Shown: piece after piece, positions 6,957 through 15,768 of the stretch | Layout of the letters: each line of letters begins with the position of its first letter | Numbering within the stretch: position 1 is the stretch's first letter | NCBI GenBank assembly: GCA_031274525.1 | Contig: JAISQA010000026.1 | Location: 1-35,976, forward strand | Reading direction: 5' to 3' | Length of the DNA: 35,976 nt | Origin: Candidatus Margulisiibacteriota bacterium | GTDB taxonomy: Bacteria > Margulisbacteria > Termititenacia > Termititenacales > Termititenacaceae | Notes under the pieces: generated by a model | Told to the model about the DNA's origin: nothing | Database searches by the model: none | What the model saw: only the letters and a program-made list of their open reading frames with translations | Position numbers and translations under genes: made by a program

Positions 6957-6981
6957 AATTCCGCTGCAAGGGGGGGCATCT

Positions 6982-7734
6982 ATGCGTAAACCAATTATGG
7001 CCGGTAACTGGAAACTGAACAAAACGCCCAACGAGACTATCGTTTTTGTGGAAGAAATCAAGCCCCTGCTGGCCGGTGTGGACGATGTGGAAATAGTCAT
7101 CTGCCCGCCGTTTACTTCGATCAATGTGGCCACTTATCTGACCAAAAACACCAATATCAAGGTCGGCGCGCAGAATCTCTACTGGGAAAAATCCGGCGCG
7201 TTCACCGGCGAGGTGTCCGGCGAGATGCTTAAAGAGCTGGGCTGCGATTATGTGATTATCGGTCATTCCGAGCGGCGCCAGTATTTTGGCGAGACCGACC
7301 GGACGGTCAATAAAAAGATCCTGTCTGCGTTTGCCGCGGGTCTGATCCCGATCGTCTGCGTGGGCGAGACCTTGCAGGAGCGCGCGGCCGGCCGGATCGA
7401 ACAGGTGATCTCCACGCAGATCCGCGAGGGCTTGAAGGGGCTCAATGCCAGAGAGCATGGCAAAATTATCATCGCCTATGAACCGGTCTGGGCGATCGGC
7501 ACAGGCCAGACCGCCACGCCGGAGCAGGCCAACGCGGCGCATATGCTGATTCGTAAATTGCTGACGGAAATTTTGGGCGAGGCCGCGCAGGCCGTGCGTA
7601 TCCAGTACGGCGGTTCGGTCAAGCCGGACAATGTCAAAGAGCTGCTGGCGCAGCCGGATATTGACGGCGCATTGATCGGCGGCGCGGCCTTGAAAGCCGA
7701 TTCGTTTGAAAAGCTGGTGAAATTTGGCAGATAA
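6982..7734 (+). CDS. tpiA: Triosephosphate isomerase
   Basis: Interconverts dihydroxyacetone phosphate and glyceraldehyde 3-phosphate in glycolysis and gluconeogenesis, in the cytoplasm. 250 residues, the usual length. The catalytic residues are all present: N9/K11 in AGNWKLN, H95 in IGHSERR and E167 in YEPVWAIGTG; the phosphate-binding GGSV and GGA(A) loops near the C-terminus are also visible. ATG with AAGGGGGGG upstream. It is followed after 49 bases by fba and then by the phosphofructokinase, so the three form a lower-glycolysis cluster. Its GC content is clearly higher than that of the region before it. Confidence 0.97.
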   Translation: MRKPIMAGNWKLNKTPNETIVFVEEIKPLLAGVDDVEIVICPPFTSINVATYLTKNTNIKVGAQNLYWEKSGAFTGEVSGEMLKELGCDYVIIGHSERRQYFGETDRTVNKKILSAFAAGLIPIVCVGETLQERAAGRIEQVISTQIREGLKGLNAREHGKIIIAYEPVWAIGTGQTATPEQANAAHMLIRKLLTEILGEAAQAVRIQYGGSVKPDNVKELLAQPDIDGALIGGAALKADSFEKLVKFGR

Positions 7735-7783
7735 CAGCAATCCTGACGGCAGGGTCGTGAACACAATAATTAAGGAGTAAAAA

Positions 7784-8746
7784 ATGGTCAGTTATAAAGA
7801 ATTAGGTTTGGTTAATACCAGAGCGATGTTTGCCAAAGCGGTCAGCGGCGGGTATGCGATACCCGGCTACAATTTCAATAATATGGAACAAATGCAGGCT
7901 ATTATTCAGGCCTGTGTGGAAACCAAATCACCGGTGATTTTGCAGGTGTCCAGCGGCGCGCGCAAATACGCCAATCAGACCCTGCTCCGTTATATGGCAC
8001 AGGGCGCGGTGGAATACGCCAAAGAGCTGGGTTATCCTATTCCGATCACCCTGCATCTGGATCACGGCGACACACTGGAGCTGTGCCAGAGCTGCGTGGA
8101 TTTTGGTTTTTCTTCGGTGATGATCGACGGCTCGCATCATGCTTATGCGGATAATGTCGCGCTGACCAAAAAAGTCGTCGAGTACGCGCATGCGCATGAC
8201 GTCTCGGTCGAGGGCGAGCTGGGCGTGCTGGCCGGTGTGGAGGACGAGGTGTCCGCCGAGAAGCATACTTACACGCGGCCGGAAGAGGTCGAGGATTTTG
8301 TGCAAAAGACCGGCGTGGACAGTCTGGCTATTTCGATCGGCACCTCGCACGGCGCGTTCAAGTTCAAGCCCGGCCAGAAACCGGAAATCCGGCTGGATAT
8401 TCTGGCGGAGATTGAGCAGCGTATTCCGGGTTTTCCGATCGTTTTGCACGGCTCTTCTTCCGTGCCGGCCGATCTGGTGGCGCTGGTCAATAAATACGGC
8501 GGCCGGCTGGAAGAGGCTATCGGTATTCCCGAGGAGCAGCTGCGCGCCGCGGCCAAATCGGCGGTTTGCAAGATCAATATTGACTCCGACGGGCGTCTGG
8601 CTATGACCGCCGGTATCCGTCAGGTTTTTGCCGAAAAACCGGCTGAATTTGACCCGCGCAAGTATCTCGGCCCGGCCAGAGATTTATTAAAAGAGCTGTA
8701 CAAACGGAAAAATAGCGAAGTTTTAGGCTCGGCCAATCAAGCTTAA
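7784..8746 (+). CDS. fba: Class II fructose-bisphosphate aldolase
   Basis: Zinc-dependent cleavage of fructose 1,6-bisphosphate to the two triose phosphates. 320 residues. N-terminal N-x-R-x-M-F segment, then GYAIPGYNFNNMEQ, the HLDHG motif (catalytic Asp and first zinc His), DGSHH, the EGELG loop, the phosphate-binding SIGTSHG and the VLHGSSS motif with another zinc His. It is somewhat longer than the 285-residue E. coli GatY/KbaY type, with an extra segment GRLEEAIGIPEEQLR, as in the longer class IIB enzymes. AAGGAG lies eight bases before the ATG. Operon-like with tpiA. Confidence 0.95.
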   Translation: MVSYKELGLVNTRAMFAKAVSGGYAIPGYNFNNMEQMQAIIQACVETKSPVILQVSSGARKYANQTLLRYMAQGAVEYAKELGYPIPITLHLDHGDTLELCQSCVDFGFSSVMIDGSHHAYADNVALTKKVVEYAHAHDVSVEGELGVLAGVEDEVSAEKHTYTRPEEVEDFVQKTGVDSLAISIGTSHGAFKFKPGQKPEIRLDILAEIEQRIPGFPIVLHGSSSVPADLVALVNKYGGRLEEAIGIPEEQLRAAAKSAVCKINIDSDGRLAMTAGIRQVFAEKPAEFDPRKYLGPARDLLKELYKRKNSEVLGSANQA

Positions 8747-8750
8747 TAAA

Positions 8751-8794
8751 TGTATGTACGTTGTATATACAATGTATATATAGTGTATATACAT
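8751..8794. repeat. Four-copy 11-bp iteron of TGTATATAC
   Basis: TGTATGTACGT, TGTATATACAA, TGTATATATAG and TGTATATACAT start at 8751, 8762, 8773 and 8784, exactly 11 bases apart. Each core is near-palindromic, so a dimeric regulator could bind one face of the helix four times. The array sits between fba and the phosphofructokinase and could be an operator of the latter. The same word occurs twice inside the gene at 21831..24914. Confidence 0.75.
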
Positions 8795-8830
8795 AAACCA
8801 AAATAAAAGAGTAAGGAGTTTAGAGTTCCC

Positions 8831-10531
8831 ATGCTGACCGGCGCTTTGCAAAAAATGGAAAAAGGCAATTCTATTTTTGAAAGAGAGGTCAGAAAATTTG
8901 CCGTCCCGGTTTGTAAAAAATTTCTGAATAAAAAAGGGGAAATTGCGCCGGTGGCTTTTGCCGCGGAGGGCCGACCGCTGGCCGCTAAAGACGCGCTGGA
9001 AGTCCGGCGGGAATTTATCCAGAGTACCGCCGGTAGCGGGAATAAACTGCTCGCCGCCCGGGGGTTAAACGCCAGACCGGCCGGCGGCCAGAGGGTTGCC
9101 GTGTTATTTTCCGGCGGCCCGGCTGCGGGTGGACACAACGTGGTGGCCGGATTGAAGGCCGTGCTGGGCCGTAAAAATACCCTGCTGGGCGTGCGCGGCG
9201 GCCCGGCGGGACTGCTGGCGGGCAATCTTTTCAAAATTAAAGACGGGCCGGTGCGGCGTATCCTCAATACCGGAGGGTTTGATTTCCTCGGTTCGGATCG
9301 GACCAAAATTAAAACGCCGGAGCAGTTCGCGCAGGTCAAAAAAGTTTGTGTCCAGCATAAGCTCGACGCCATTGTGATCATCGGCGGCGATGATTCCAAC
9401 ACCAACGCGGCAATTCTGGCCGAGTATCTTTATTCCGGCGTAAAGAAAAACGGCGCGGGAGTTCAGGTGATAGGCGTGCCCAAAACTATTGACGGCGATC
9501 TGCAGGCCGGCCGGCTGCTGCCTATTTCTTTCGGTTTTGACACGGCGACCAAAATTTACGCCGAGCTGGTCGGCAATATTCTGCAGGACACCCCGTCTTC
9601 GCGCAAATACTGGCATTTCATTAAGCTGATGGGGCGCGCGGCCTCGCATGTGGCTCTGGAAGTGGCTTTGCAGACCCGGCCGGCGGTGACGCTTATTTCG
9701 GAAGAAATAGCGGAGAAAAAAATCCCGCTGAATAAGATAGTAAACGATATTGCGGATACGGTCGTTAAACGTTACAAAAAAGGCCTTGGCCACGGCGTGG
9801 TCGTGATCCCGGAGGGGCTTATCGAGTTCATTCCCGATATGACCGGACTGCTCCAGACGCTCAATGAGCTGGTCGCCGGGCAGGCCGGGGAATTAAAACA
9901 TTTGCCGCTGGCCCGGCGCCGGGAATTGGCCGGCCGCAAACTTAAAGCCGCGCCGGCCGCGCTTTTCCGCTCCCTGCCAGATTATATTCAGGAAATGCTG
10001 CTGCTGGATCGCGACTCGCACGGCAATCTGCAGGTGTCGCAGATACCCACGGAAAAACTCTTAATTGATATGGTTGCCGCGCGCCTCCAAAAAATTGCGC
10101 CCGGAGTGCGGTTTGCGACCAATAGCCATTTTTTCGGCTATGAAGGCCGCTGCGGAGCGCCGTCCCTTTTTGACGCGGCGTTTACCTTCAATCTGGGTTT
10201 GACCGCCGGTTCTTTGCTGCTGGACGGGCGCACGGGTTATATGGCGGCTTTGACGGATTTGCACCGGGGCGGCAAAATTCTGGCTATACCCCTGACCGGC
10301 CTCATTAATATTGAACGGCGCCATGGCCGGAACGAGCTGGTTATCGCCAAAGCGCTGGTCAAACTTGATTCTAAGGCTTTTAAGTTTTTCGCTGGCCGCC
10401 GCGCAGCCTGGGCCGCGGCGGATCTGTTTACTTCGCCCGGACCGCGCCAGCTCTGGGGGCCGGCCGCGCGGCAGGTTCCTATTTCGGTGGCCTTAAATCA
10501 GGGCTATGCCAATCTGGATTTTGAGCTATAA
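8831..10531 (+). CDS. pfp: PPi-dependent 6-phosphofructokinase (long PFP type)
   Basis: Phosphorylates fructose 6-phosphate using pyrophosphate, reversibly, in place of ATP-PFK. 566 residues, like the long spirochaete/plant beta-type PFPs. The PPi signature is present: GGDDS (D188 in place of the Gly of ATP enzymes) and PKTIDGDL with K218 and catalytic D221. Other marks are VLFSGGPAAGGHNVV at the N-terminal nucleotide-loop position, MGRAASHVALEVALQT and the NSHFFGYEGR region. ATG; TAAGGAG lies 12 bases upstream, a long spacing. The iteron array lies directly upstream. Together with tpiA and fba it indicates PPi-based, energy-sparing glycolysis, common in anaerobes. Confidence 0.93.
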   Translation: MLTGALQKMEKGNSIFEREVRKFAVPVCKKFLNKKGEIAPVAFAAEGRPLAAKDALEVRREFIQSTAGSGNKLLAARGLNARPAGGQRVAVLFSGGPAAGGHNVVAGLKAVLGRKNTLLGVRGGPAGLLAGNLFKIKDGPVRRILNTGGFDFLGSDRTKIKTPEQFAQVKKVCVQHKLDAIVIIGGDDSNTNAAILAEYLYSGVKKNGAGVQVIGVPKTIDGDLQAGRLLPISFGFDTATKIYAELVGNILQDTPSSRKYWHFIKLMGRAASHVALEVALQTRPAVTLISEEIAEKKIPLNKIVNDIADTVVKRYKKGLGHGVVVIPEGLIEFIPDMTGLLQTLNELVAGQAGELKHLPLARRRELAGRKLKAAPAALFRSLPDYIQEMLLLDRDSHGNLQVSQIPTEKLLIDMVAARLQKIAPGVRFATNSHFFGYEGRCGAPSLFDAAFTFNLGLTAGSLLLDGRTGYMAALTDLHRGGKILAIPLTGLINIERRHGRNELVIAKALVKLDSKAFKFFAGRRAAWAAADLFTSPGPRQLWGPAARQVPISVALNQGYANLDFEL

Positions 10532-10559
10532 TTAGCCGGAGTCTTTTCAAGGAGGCTTT

Positions 10560-11252
10560 ATGGCAGAGGAAAACTTAGATTCTGAGCCTGCGGAGAGCAT
10601 CCCGCTGCCGGAGACTGCTCCGTCCGCCGCGGCAGCCGTCCCGCCAGCCGCCGGGGACGCCGCAGAAACAGACACTCTCAAAACTCCTTTTGCGCAGGGC
10701 GACGTGGCGCTTTCCGGCATGGTGTCTTCGGTCTTGAGGCCGCAGGACGAAAGGGAGCGGGAAAGGATCGAGCGCGAGGTCAAAAGACGTCAGGAAAGAC
10801 TGGAAAGACAGAAAAACGCCAAATCCTCCGCTTATCGGAAATTGCTGCTGTGGCTGTTAATTCTGGCCCTGATTTTGGGCGGAGCTTCTCTGGCGGTCAA
10901 AGCGCCGCGCCAGATCAAAAAAATTTACCGCGCGGTGACCGCGAAAACTTTTGCCAAAAAATTAAAAAAAGCCAGGGGACTGGAAGTCTGGGGCAGCAAT
11001 CAGCTGGTTTTTGAGGACACTTTCCGCTTAAAACTCAAAAGCAATCCGGCGGCGGATAAAACAACGCTTATTATCGCGGGCGGTGTCCGGCGCACTATTC
11101 CCGGCCGGCTGGCGGCCAAAGATGACCAGAGCCTGACCTGGGAATTTATAAGCGACGATCTGCCCGGAGGACGGTATACCTATAAGGCTTTTGTTAAAAG
11201 TACCGCCGCCAATCAGCTCAAAGAACTGCGCGGCGGGTTTGAAATAAAATAA
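10560..11252 (+). CDS. Single-pass membrane protein of unknown function
   Basis: 230 residues. Residues 1-60 are an Ala/Pro/Glu-rich, disordered cytoplasmic tail. Residues 62-95 form a charged helix (ERERERIEREVKRRQERLERQ), likely coiled coil. One membrane segment follows (LLLWLLILALILGGASLAV, about 97-117). The outer 110 residues hold a beta-rich domain (LEVWGSNQLVFEDTFRLKL...RYTYKAFVKSTA) that I do not recognise. AAGGAGG lies before the ATG, and a TATAAT (10527..10532) within the end of the previous gene could drive it. It precedes another exported protein, so a role in envelope structure is likely but unproven. Confidence 0.75.
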   Translation: MAEENLDSEPAESIPLPETAPSAAAAVPPAAGDAAETDTLKTPFAQGDVALSGMVSSVLRPQDERERERIEREVKRRQERLERQKNAKSSAYRKLLLWLLILALILGGASLAVKAPRQIKKIYRAVTAKTFAKKLKKARGLEVWGSNQLVFEDTFRLKLKSNPAADKTTLIIAGGVRRTIPGRLAAKDDQSLTWEFISDDLPGGRYTYKAFVKSTAANQLKELRGGFEIK

Positions 11253-11289
11253 CGGATTAGTATCTTTAAAATAAGGGGGAGGTCTCGAT

Positions 11290-12087
11290 ATGTTAAAAAA
11301 ATCACTGATTATGCTGTTGCTGGCCGGACTGCTCTGGTCTATGGGCGAAAAACCGGAAAGCGCTGGCGCCCCGGGCGGCGCGGGAGCGGGTGCGCCACCG
11401 CGTCCGGTGCAGACCCCGCTGGAAGATTTGAGCGTGGATCAATTGTACCGCCGTGCTCTGCGGGAGCATTATGCCGCGCAGGAGCTGAGTTATCCCGAAC
11501 AGACCGATAAGGCAATCAAAGCGCTGGAGCTTTTTTTGCGTAAATTTCCGGCGGACGCGCGGCGTTTTGATGTCATGTACTATATTACTCTGGATTATGC
11601 CAAAAATAACCGGCTGGAAGAGCAAAAAAAAGTGATCGATGAATTTTTTGCGACGGCCCCTACGGAAAACAGGCAGCTTTACAATGCCATGCGTTTGGAG
11701 CAGCTGCCCGCGCTGGTCTGGGCCGGGGAAACCGCCGCGGCGCAGGAGCTCTATACCGCCCTGCAGGAGCAGTACAGCACGGATAACGCGGTGCTGGCCA
11801 GAACGCATCAGGATATACTGCCCGTTCTGGAAAGCCGCGGGGACATTGCCGGTCAAAAAGCGATCTATAGATTTTTCCGGACAGACAATAACCGGAATTA
11901 CCTGCGTAACGGCAACAATTATTATATTTACACTTACAAACTGGCGCTGCTCAGCTATAACGAAAAAAACTTCAAGGAAGCCGTGCCTTTGTTTCAGGAA
12001 GTTGCCGCCCGGCGGAGCGACCCGACGCTGGCTTTGTTTGCCGAGTCCTCGGAGAACTATTTGCAGCAGATCAGCGGCGCGCAGTAG
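11290..12087 (+). CDS. Exported TPR-like protein
   Basis: 265 residues. The N-terminus has a short signal peptide (MLKKSLIMLLLAGLLWSM) and a Gly/Ala/Pro linker. The rest is helical with TPR-type spacing: AIKALELFLRKFP, FDVMYYITLDYAKNNRLEEQ, LYTALQEQYS, ALLSYNEKNFKEAVPLFQEVA. This resembles outer-membrane-associated assembly scaffolds (BamD/YbgF-like), but no specific family is certain. GGGGGAGG upstream of the ATG. It probably forms a unit with the preceding membrane protein. Confidence 0.7.
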   Translation: MLKKSLIMLLLAGLLWSMGEKPESAGAPGGAGAGAPPRPVQTPLEDLSVDQLYRRALREHYAAQELSYPEQTDKAIKALELFLRKFPADARRFDVMYYITLDYAKNNRLEEQKKVIDEFFATAPTENRQLYNAMRLEQLPALVWAGETAAAQELYTALQEQYSTDNAVLARTHQDILPVLESRGDIAGQKAIYRFFRTDNNRNYLRNGNNYYIYTYKLALLSYNEKNFKEAVPLFQEVAARRSDPTLALFAESSENYLQQISGAQ

Positions 12088-12122
12088 TCTTAAAAGAATA
12101 GTCTGTTTATGTTATGCTTATC

Positions 12123-12149
12123 CCCGTCTTATTTTTAAGATAATACGGG
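12123..12149. other. Hairpin before the epimerase gene
   Basis: CCCGT-C-TTAT and ATAA-T-ACGGG pair around a seven-base loop in the 79-base gap. It is either a terminator of the preceding pair, with a poor U run, or a leader element. The ATG at 12167 has AGGGG upstream. Confidence 0.4.
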
Positions 12150-12166
12150 CTTAATCAGGGGCAATA

Positions 12167-13153
12167 ATGCAGGTTTTGATCACCGGGGGCGCTGGTTTTA
12201 TCGGCTCCCATTTGGCGGATGCGCATATCAAACGCGGCGACACAGTGGTCGCGCTGGATGATCTTTCCACCGGCCGCGAAGAAAATGTCGCGCATTTAAA
12301 ATCTTCCGGTAAATTTAAACTGGTCAAAGGTTCGGTGCTGGAGCGGGAGATTGTTGCGGGGCTGATGCAGGACTGCGCGCTCTGCTATCATCTGGCCGCG
12401 GCGGTCGGCGTCTATACTATAGTGGAGAAGCCGCTGAATTCGCTGATGACCAATCTCAAGGGCACGGAGGTCGTGCTGGAGCTGGCGGATAAATACCGGA
12501 AAAAAATCCTGCTGGCCTCCACTTCGGAAGTTTACGGCAAAAGCAATAAATTCCCGTTCCGGGAAGATGATGACACGCTAATGGGCGCGACGGATAAATC
12601 GCGCTGGTCTTATGCCTATGCCAAAGCGGTGGATGAATTTATGGCGCTGGCCTATTATCAGGAAAAAAAGCTGCCGGTGATTATTGTGCGGTTTTTTAAT
12701 ACGGTCGGGCCGCGCCAGACCGGTCGCTACGGCATGGTCATTCCCAATTTTGTGCGGCAGGCCCTGCTGAATGAGGCTATTACGATCTTCGGCGACGGGC
12801 ACCAGTCGCGCTGTTTTACTTATGTCGGCGATGTGGTCGAGGCGGTAATGCGGCTGGCCGAGACGCCGCAGGCTCTCGGTCAGGTGGTCAATGTCGGCAA
12901 TAACAGCCAGGAGATCTCTATTGAGGATTTGGCCAAAAAAATTATTGAGCTGACCCGGAGCAAATCCCGATTGATATATATCCCTTACACAAAAGCCTAT
13001 CCGCTGGGCTTTGAGGATATGGAGCGCCGGGTGCCGGATCTTTTCAAAATAAAATCCTTGATTAATTTTCAGCCCAAAACGCAGCTGGACGAAATACTGG
13101 AATTGATTATTGCGGATAAAAAAAAGAAATTGGGCGATCTGTACAAATACTAG
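12167..13153 (+). CDS. NAD-dependent sugar-nucleotide epimerase/dehydratase
   Basis: Extended short-chain dehydrogenase acting on a nucleotide sugar. 328 residues. Rossmann glycine motif GGAGFIG at 7-13, D31-D32 after the second strand for NAD ribose, STSEVYG at 118-124, and the catalytic Y149-x-x-x-K153 in SYAYAK. RFFNTVGPRQ and GDGHQSRCFTYVGD are the substrate-side motifs. It is closest in look to UDP-glucuronate decarboxylases and UDP-glucose 4-epimerases; which activity cannot be told. The next genes are a UDP-sugar 6-dehydrogenase and a lipid-linked sugar-1-phosphate transferase, so it should work in surface polysaccharide precursor synthesis. Confidence 0.88.
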   Translation: MQVLITGGAGFIGSHLADAHIKRGDTVVALDDLSTGREENVAHLKSSGKFKLVKGSVLEREIVAGLMQDCALCYHLAAAVGVYTIVEKPLNSLMTNLKGTEVVLELADKYRKKILLASTSEVYGKSNKFPFREDDDTLMGATDKSRWSYAYAKAVDEFMALAYYQEKKLPVIIVRFFNTVGPRQTGRYGMVIPNFVRQALLNEAITIFGDGHQSRCFTYVGDVVEAVMRLAETPQALGQVVNVGNNSQEISIEDLAKKIIELTRSKSRLIYIPYTKAYPLGFEDMERRVPDLFKIKSLINFQPKTQLDEILELIIADKKKKLGDLYKY

Positions 13154-13154
13154 C

Positions 13155-13175
13155 GCGGCGGCAGGAGGCCGCCGC
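13155..13175. other. GC-rich hairpin after the epimerase gene
   Basis: GCGGCGGC-AGGAG-GCCGCCGC, a perfect 8-bp stem right after the TAG stop. No T run follows, so it is not a textbook intrinsic terminator, but it may pause transcription or protect the 3' end. Confidence 0.55.
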
Positions 13176-13222
13176 CTGCCTGATATTGCCGGTGCGGGCA
13201 GGATATTTTCCGCGCCTGAGTT

Positions 13223-13231
13223 TGCTAAAAT
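13223..13231 (+). promoter_or_regulatory. Extended -10 promoter for the dehydrogenase operon
   Basis: TGCTAAAAT, 21 bases before the ATG at 13253, with GAGGAG between them. The same word occurs before 32762 and 35920, and TGTTAAAAT before 21831. Confidence 0.6.
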
Positions 13232-13252
13232 ATAGAAATGAGGAGCTGAAAA

Positions 13253-14578
13253 ATGTTAGCGGAAAAGATTAAAGATAAGAGCGTTCGGGTCGGTATTATC
13301 GGTATTGGCTATGTCGGCCTGCCGCTGGCCAGATCTTTTGCCGAAGCCGGCGTGGCCACCACCGGTTTTGATTTGAGCCGGGGCAAAGTGGAGAGCCTGA
13401 ACAAAGGCGTCAGTTATATTCCGGATGTGCCGACCGGGATAGTCAGCGAGCTGGTTTTGCGTAAAAAGACGCTCAAGGCCACGACGGAGTTTGACGGCCT
13501 GCGGGAAATGGACGTAGTGTTTATCTGCGTGCCGACGCCTTTTGATAAACACAAAGCGCCCGATCTGGAATGTGTGCGCAGCGCGGCGGAGTCCGCCGCC
13601 CGGACGCTGCATAAAGACCAGCTGATCGTCCTGCAGTCCACGACGTATCCGGGCACGACCGAAGAAGTGGTGCAGCCTATACTGGAAAAAACTGGCTTGA
13701 AAGCCGGGCGGGATTTTTATCTGGCTTTCTCGCCGGAGCGCATCGATCCGGGCAATAAAAAATTTGACGCGCATAATACGCCTAAAGTGGTCGGCGGCAT
13801 TGATAAAACTTCGACTAAACTGACGGCGGAACTCTTCCGGCTTTTTATCGACGCGGATAAAGTGCAGGAAGTGTCCTGTCCCAAGACCGCCGAGATGTGC
13901 AAAATACTGGAAAACACTTTCCGCGCGGTGAATATCGCGCTGGTCAATGAGATGCTGATGCTGAGTGAGCGCATGGGCATTGATATCTGGGAAGTCATTG
14001 AAGCGGCCAGCACCAAGCCTTTTGGCTTTATGCCTTTTTATCCGGGGCCGGGCGTGGGTGGGCACTGCATTGCCGTGGATCCTTTTTATCTGTCCTGGAA
14101 AGCCCGCGAATATGATTTCTTCACGCGCTTCATCGAGCTGGCGGCGGATACCAATATGAATATGCCGTACTATGTGATTGACCGGCTGCGCCGGCTGCTG
14201 GGGAGCGCGGGCCGAAATCTGCGCGGCGCCAGAGTGCTGGTTTTGGGCGCGGCTTTCAAAAAAGACATTGATGACTGCCGTAATTCCGTGGCGCTGTATC
14301 TGATCAAGCTGCTGGAGGATGCCGGCGCCGAAGTGATCTATAACGATCCTTTTGTGCCGAAATTTAAATTTGAGCATGAATTGTATATGAAAGAGAACAG
14401 TCGCGAGTATCATTCGCAGGAGCTGACCGCCGAGCTGCTGTCCGGCGCGGACTGCGTGCTGGCGGCGGTGGCCCATTCCGTTTATGATTTTGATTTCATT
14501 CTCAAAAATTCCCGGCTGGTCTTTGATCTGGTCAACGCGGCCAGAGGACATAAAGCGGCGAATCTGCACAAACTCTAA
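13253..14578 (+). CDS. wbpA: UDP-N-acetyl-hexosamine 6-dehydrogenase (WbpA/TviB type)
   Basis: Two-step NAD oxidation of C6 of a UDP-HexNAc to the uronic acid. 441 residues. N-terminal NAD domain with GIIGIGYVGLPLA; VFICVPTPFD; the central helical domain with KTAEMCKILENTFRAVNIALVNEM; catalytic C272 in GPGVGGHCIAVDP; and the C-terminal domain VLVLGAAFKKDIDDCRNS. The GHCI(A/P)VDP wording and length fit the WbpA/WecC branch more than UDP-glucose dehydrogenases, but the substrate is inferred. AGGAG precedes the ATG. It is 12 bases ahead of the transferase gene and clearly in one operon with it. Confidence 0.92.
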   Translation: MLAEKIKDKSVRVGIIGIGYVGLPLARSFAEAGVATTGFDLSRGKVESLNKGVSYIPDVPTGIVSELVLRKKTLKATTEFDGLREMDVVFICVPTPFDKHKAPDLECVRSAAESAARTLHKDQLIVLQSTTYPGTTEEVVQPILEKTGLKAGRDFYLAFSPERIDPGNKKFDAHNTPKVVGGIDKTSTKLTAELFRLFIDADKVQEVSCPKTAEMCKILENTFRAVNIALVNEMLMLSERMGIDIWEVIEAASTKPFGFMPFYPGPGVGGHCIAVDPFYLSWKAREYDFFTRFIELAADTNMNMPYYVIDRLRRLLGSAGRNLRGARVLVLGAAFKKDIDDCRNSVALYLIKLLEDAGAEVIYNDPFVPKFKFEHELYMKENSREYHSQELTAELLSGADCVLAAVAHSVYDFDFILKNSRLVFDLVNAARGHKAANLHKL

Positions 14579-14590
14579 AGGAGCTGTCCG

Positions 14591-15733
14591 ATGGAAGCCT
14601 TCCTGTGGCCGGTGCTGGCGGCCTTTGTTCTGACCTTGATTATTGTGCCGCTGATTAAACAGCTGGCCTGGAAGTTTAATATTGTAGACCGTCCGGCGGC
14701 CCGCAAGCTGCAGGTCGAGGCGGTGCCTCTGCTGGGCGGGCTGGGTTTTTTTATCCCTTTTGTGCTGGCTCTGGGGCTTTTTTATAAAGGCGCGACGGAT
14801 CTCAATCTCAAGGCTGTGGTCTTTTGCTCCGGTCTGATGGTTTTGCTGGGGTTTTGGGACGACAGCGCCGGCGGTATTTCGTGGCGGCTGAAGCTGGGCG
14901 GACAGATCTTGATCTCCGCGCTGCTGGTCTGGGGTTTCGGCATCAAGACCACCTTTTTTGATATTGATATTTTGAATGATTTGGTTTCGATCGGCTGGCT
15001 GGTTTTTATCACCAATTCGCTCAATCTGCTGGACAATATGGACGGGCTGTCCGCCGGCGTGTCGGCGATCGCGGCTTTTTTCTTTTTTCTGCTGGCTTAT
15101 AAAGCCGGACAGCCGGATCTGGCGATGTTTTGCCTGCTGCTGGCCGCCTGCCTGACGGCTTTTCTTAAATATAATTTTTCTCCAGCCTCGATCTTTATGG
15201 GCGATCTGGGTTCTTTATTTCTGGGCTTTACGCTCGGCGCCGTGGCCATTCTTTTACAGGTGACGGAGATCCGCAATTGGACGGTGTTTTTAACTTTTCA
15301 AAATTTTCAGCGTTATGAATTTATCAGCGTGCTGATCCCCCTGCTGGTGCTGGGTGTGCCGATTTTTGATACGCTGCTGGTGATGGCTTTGCGTACTTTC
15401 AACGGCCTGGGGATTTTTACGCCGGGGCGGGATCATTCCTCGCACCGCCTGACGCAGCTCAAAGGCGCGGTGCAGCGCCGGCTGGATAAGTTTATTTTAT
15501 TTTATATCAAGTTGACCGACCGCCGCCGCCGAACCAGACAGCACGCGCTCAAGGGCATTGCCCAGACGCGCACAGTTTTGATACTCTATGCCTGTTCGGC
15601 GCTGCTGGGCGGCGCGACGCTGGTGCTCTCGCAGCTGTCTTTGAAAGGTATTGTCTTTCTCGCGGTGCTGGTGCTGATCGTGGCGCTCTTTAGTGCGCGC
15701 AAACTGGGCGAAGTGCTGGTCTATAGAAAATGA
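14591..15733 (+). CDS. wecA: Polyprenyl-phosphate sugar-1-phosphate transferase (WecA/MraY family)
   Basis: Integral membrane enzyme that loads a UDP-HexNAc sugar phosphate onto undecaprenyl phosphate. 380 residues with roughly ten membrane helices. Family motifs: PAARKLQVEAVPLLGG (cytoplasmic loop), LLDNMDGLSAG (catalytic Asp pair), SIFMGDLGSLFLG, and PGRDHSSHRL (HxxH-like loop). The segment TVFLTFQNFQRYEF between helices is unusual. As part of the epimerase/dehydrogenase operon it most likely starts surface polysaccharide or O-antigen synthesis; an MraY role is less likely because no mur genes are near. AAAGGAG lies before the ATG. Confidence 0.87.
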   Translation: MEAFLWPVLAAFVLTLIIVPLIKQLAWKFNIVDRPAARKLQVEAVPLLGGLGFFIPFVLALGLFYKGATDLNLKAVVFCSGLMVLLGFWDDSAGGISWRLKLGGQILISALLVWGFGIKTTFFDIDILNDLVSIGWLVFITNSLNLLDNMDGLSAGVSAIAAFFFFLLAYKAGQPDLAMFCLLLAACLTAFLKYNFSPASIFMGDLGSLFLGFTLGAVAILLQVTEIRNWTVFLTFQNFQRYEFISVLIPLLVLGVPIFDTLLVMALRTFNGLGIFTPGRDHSSHRLTQLKGAVQRRLDKFILFYIKLTDRRRRTRQHALKGIAQTRTVLILYACSALLGGATLVLSQLSLKGIVFLAVLVLIVALFSARKLGEVLVYRK

Positions 15734-15768
15734 AAAGAGTAATTTCCAGAGCAAAGGAGCGGAATATT

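Noticed and set aside
13155-13175. Rho-independent terminator
   Set aside because: The stem is strong but no T run follows, so it is listed only as a hairpin.
13256-14569. 437-aa minus-strand ORF opposite the dehydrogenase
   Set aside because: The plus strand encodes a complete, motif-perfect UDP-HexNAc dehydrogenase; the reverse frame is Gln/His/Arg-rich shadow.
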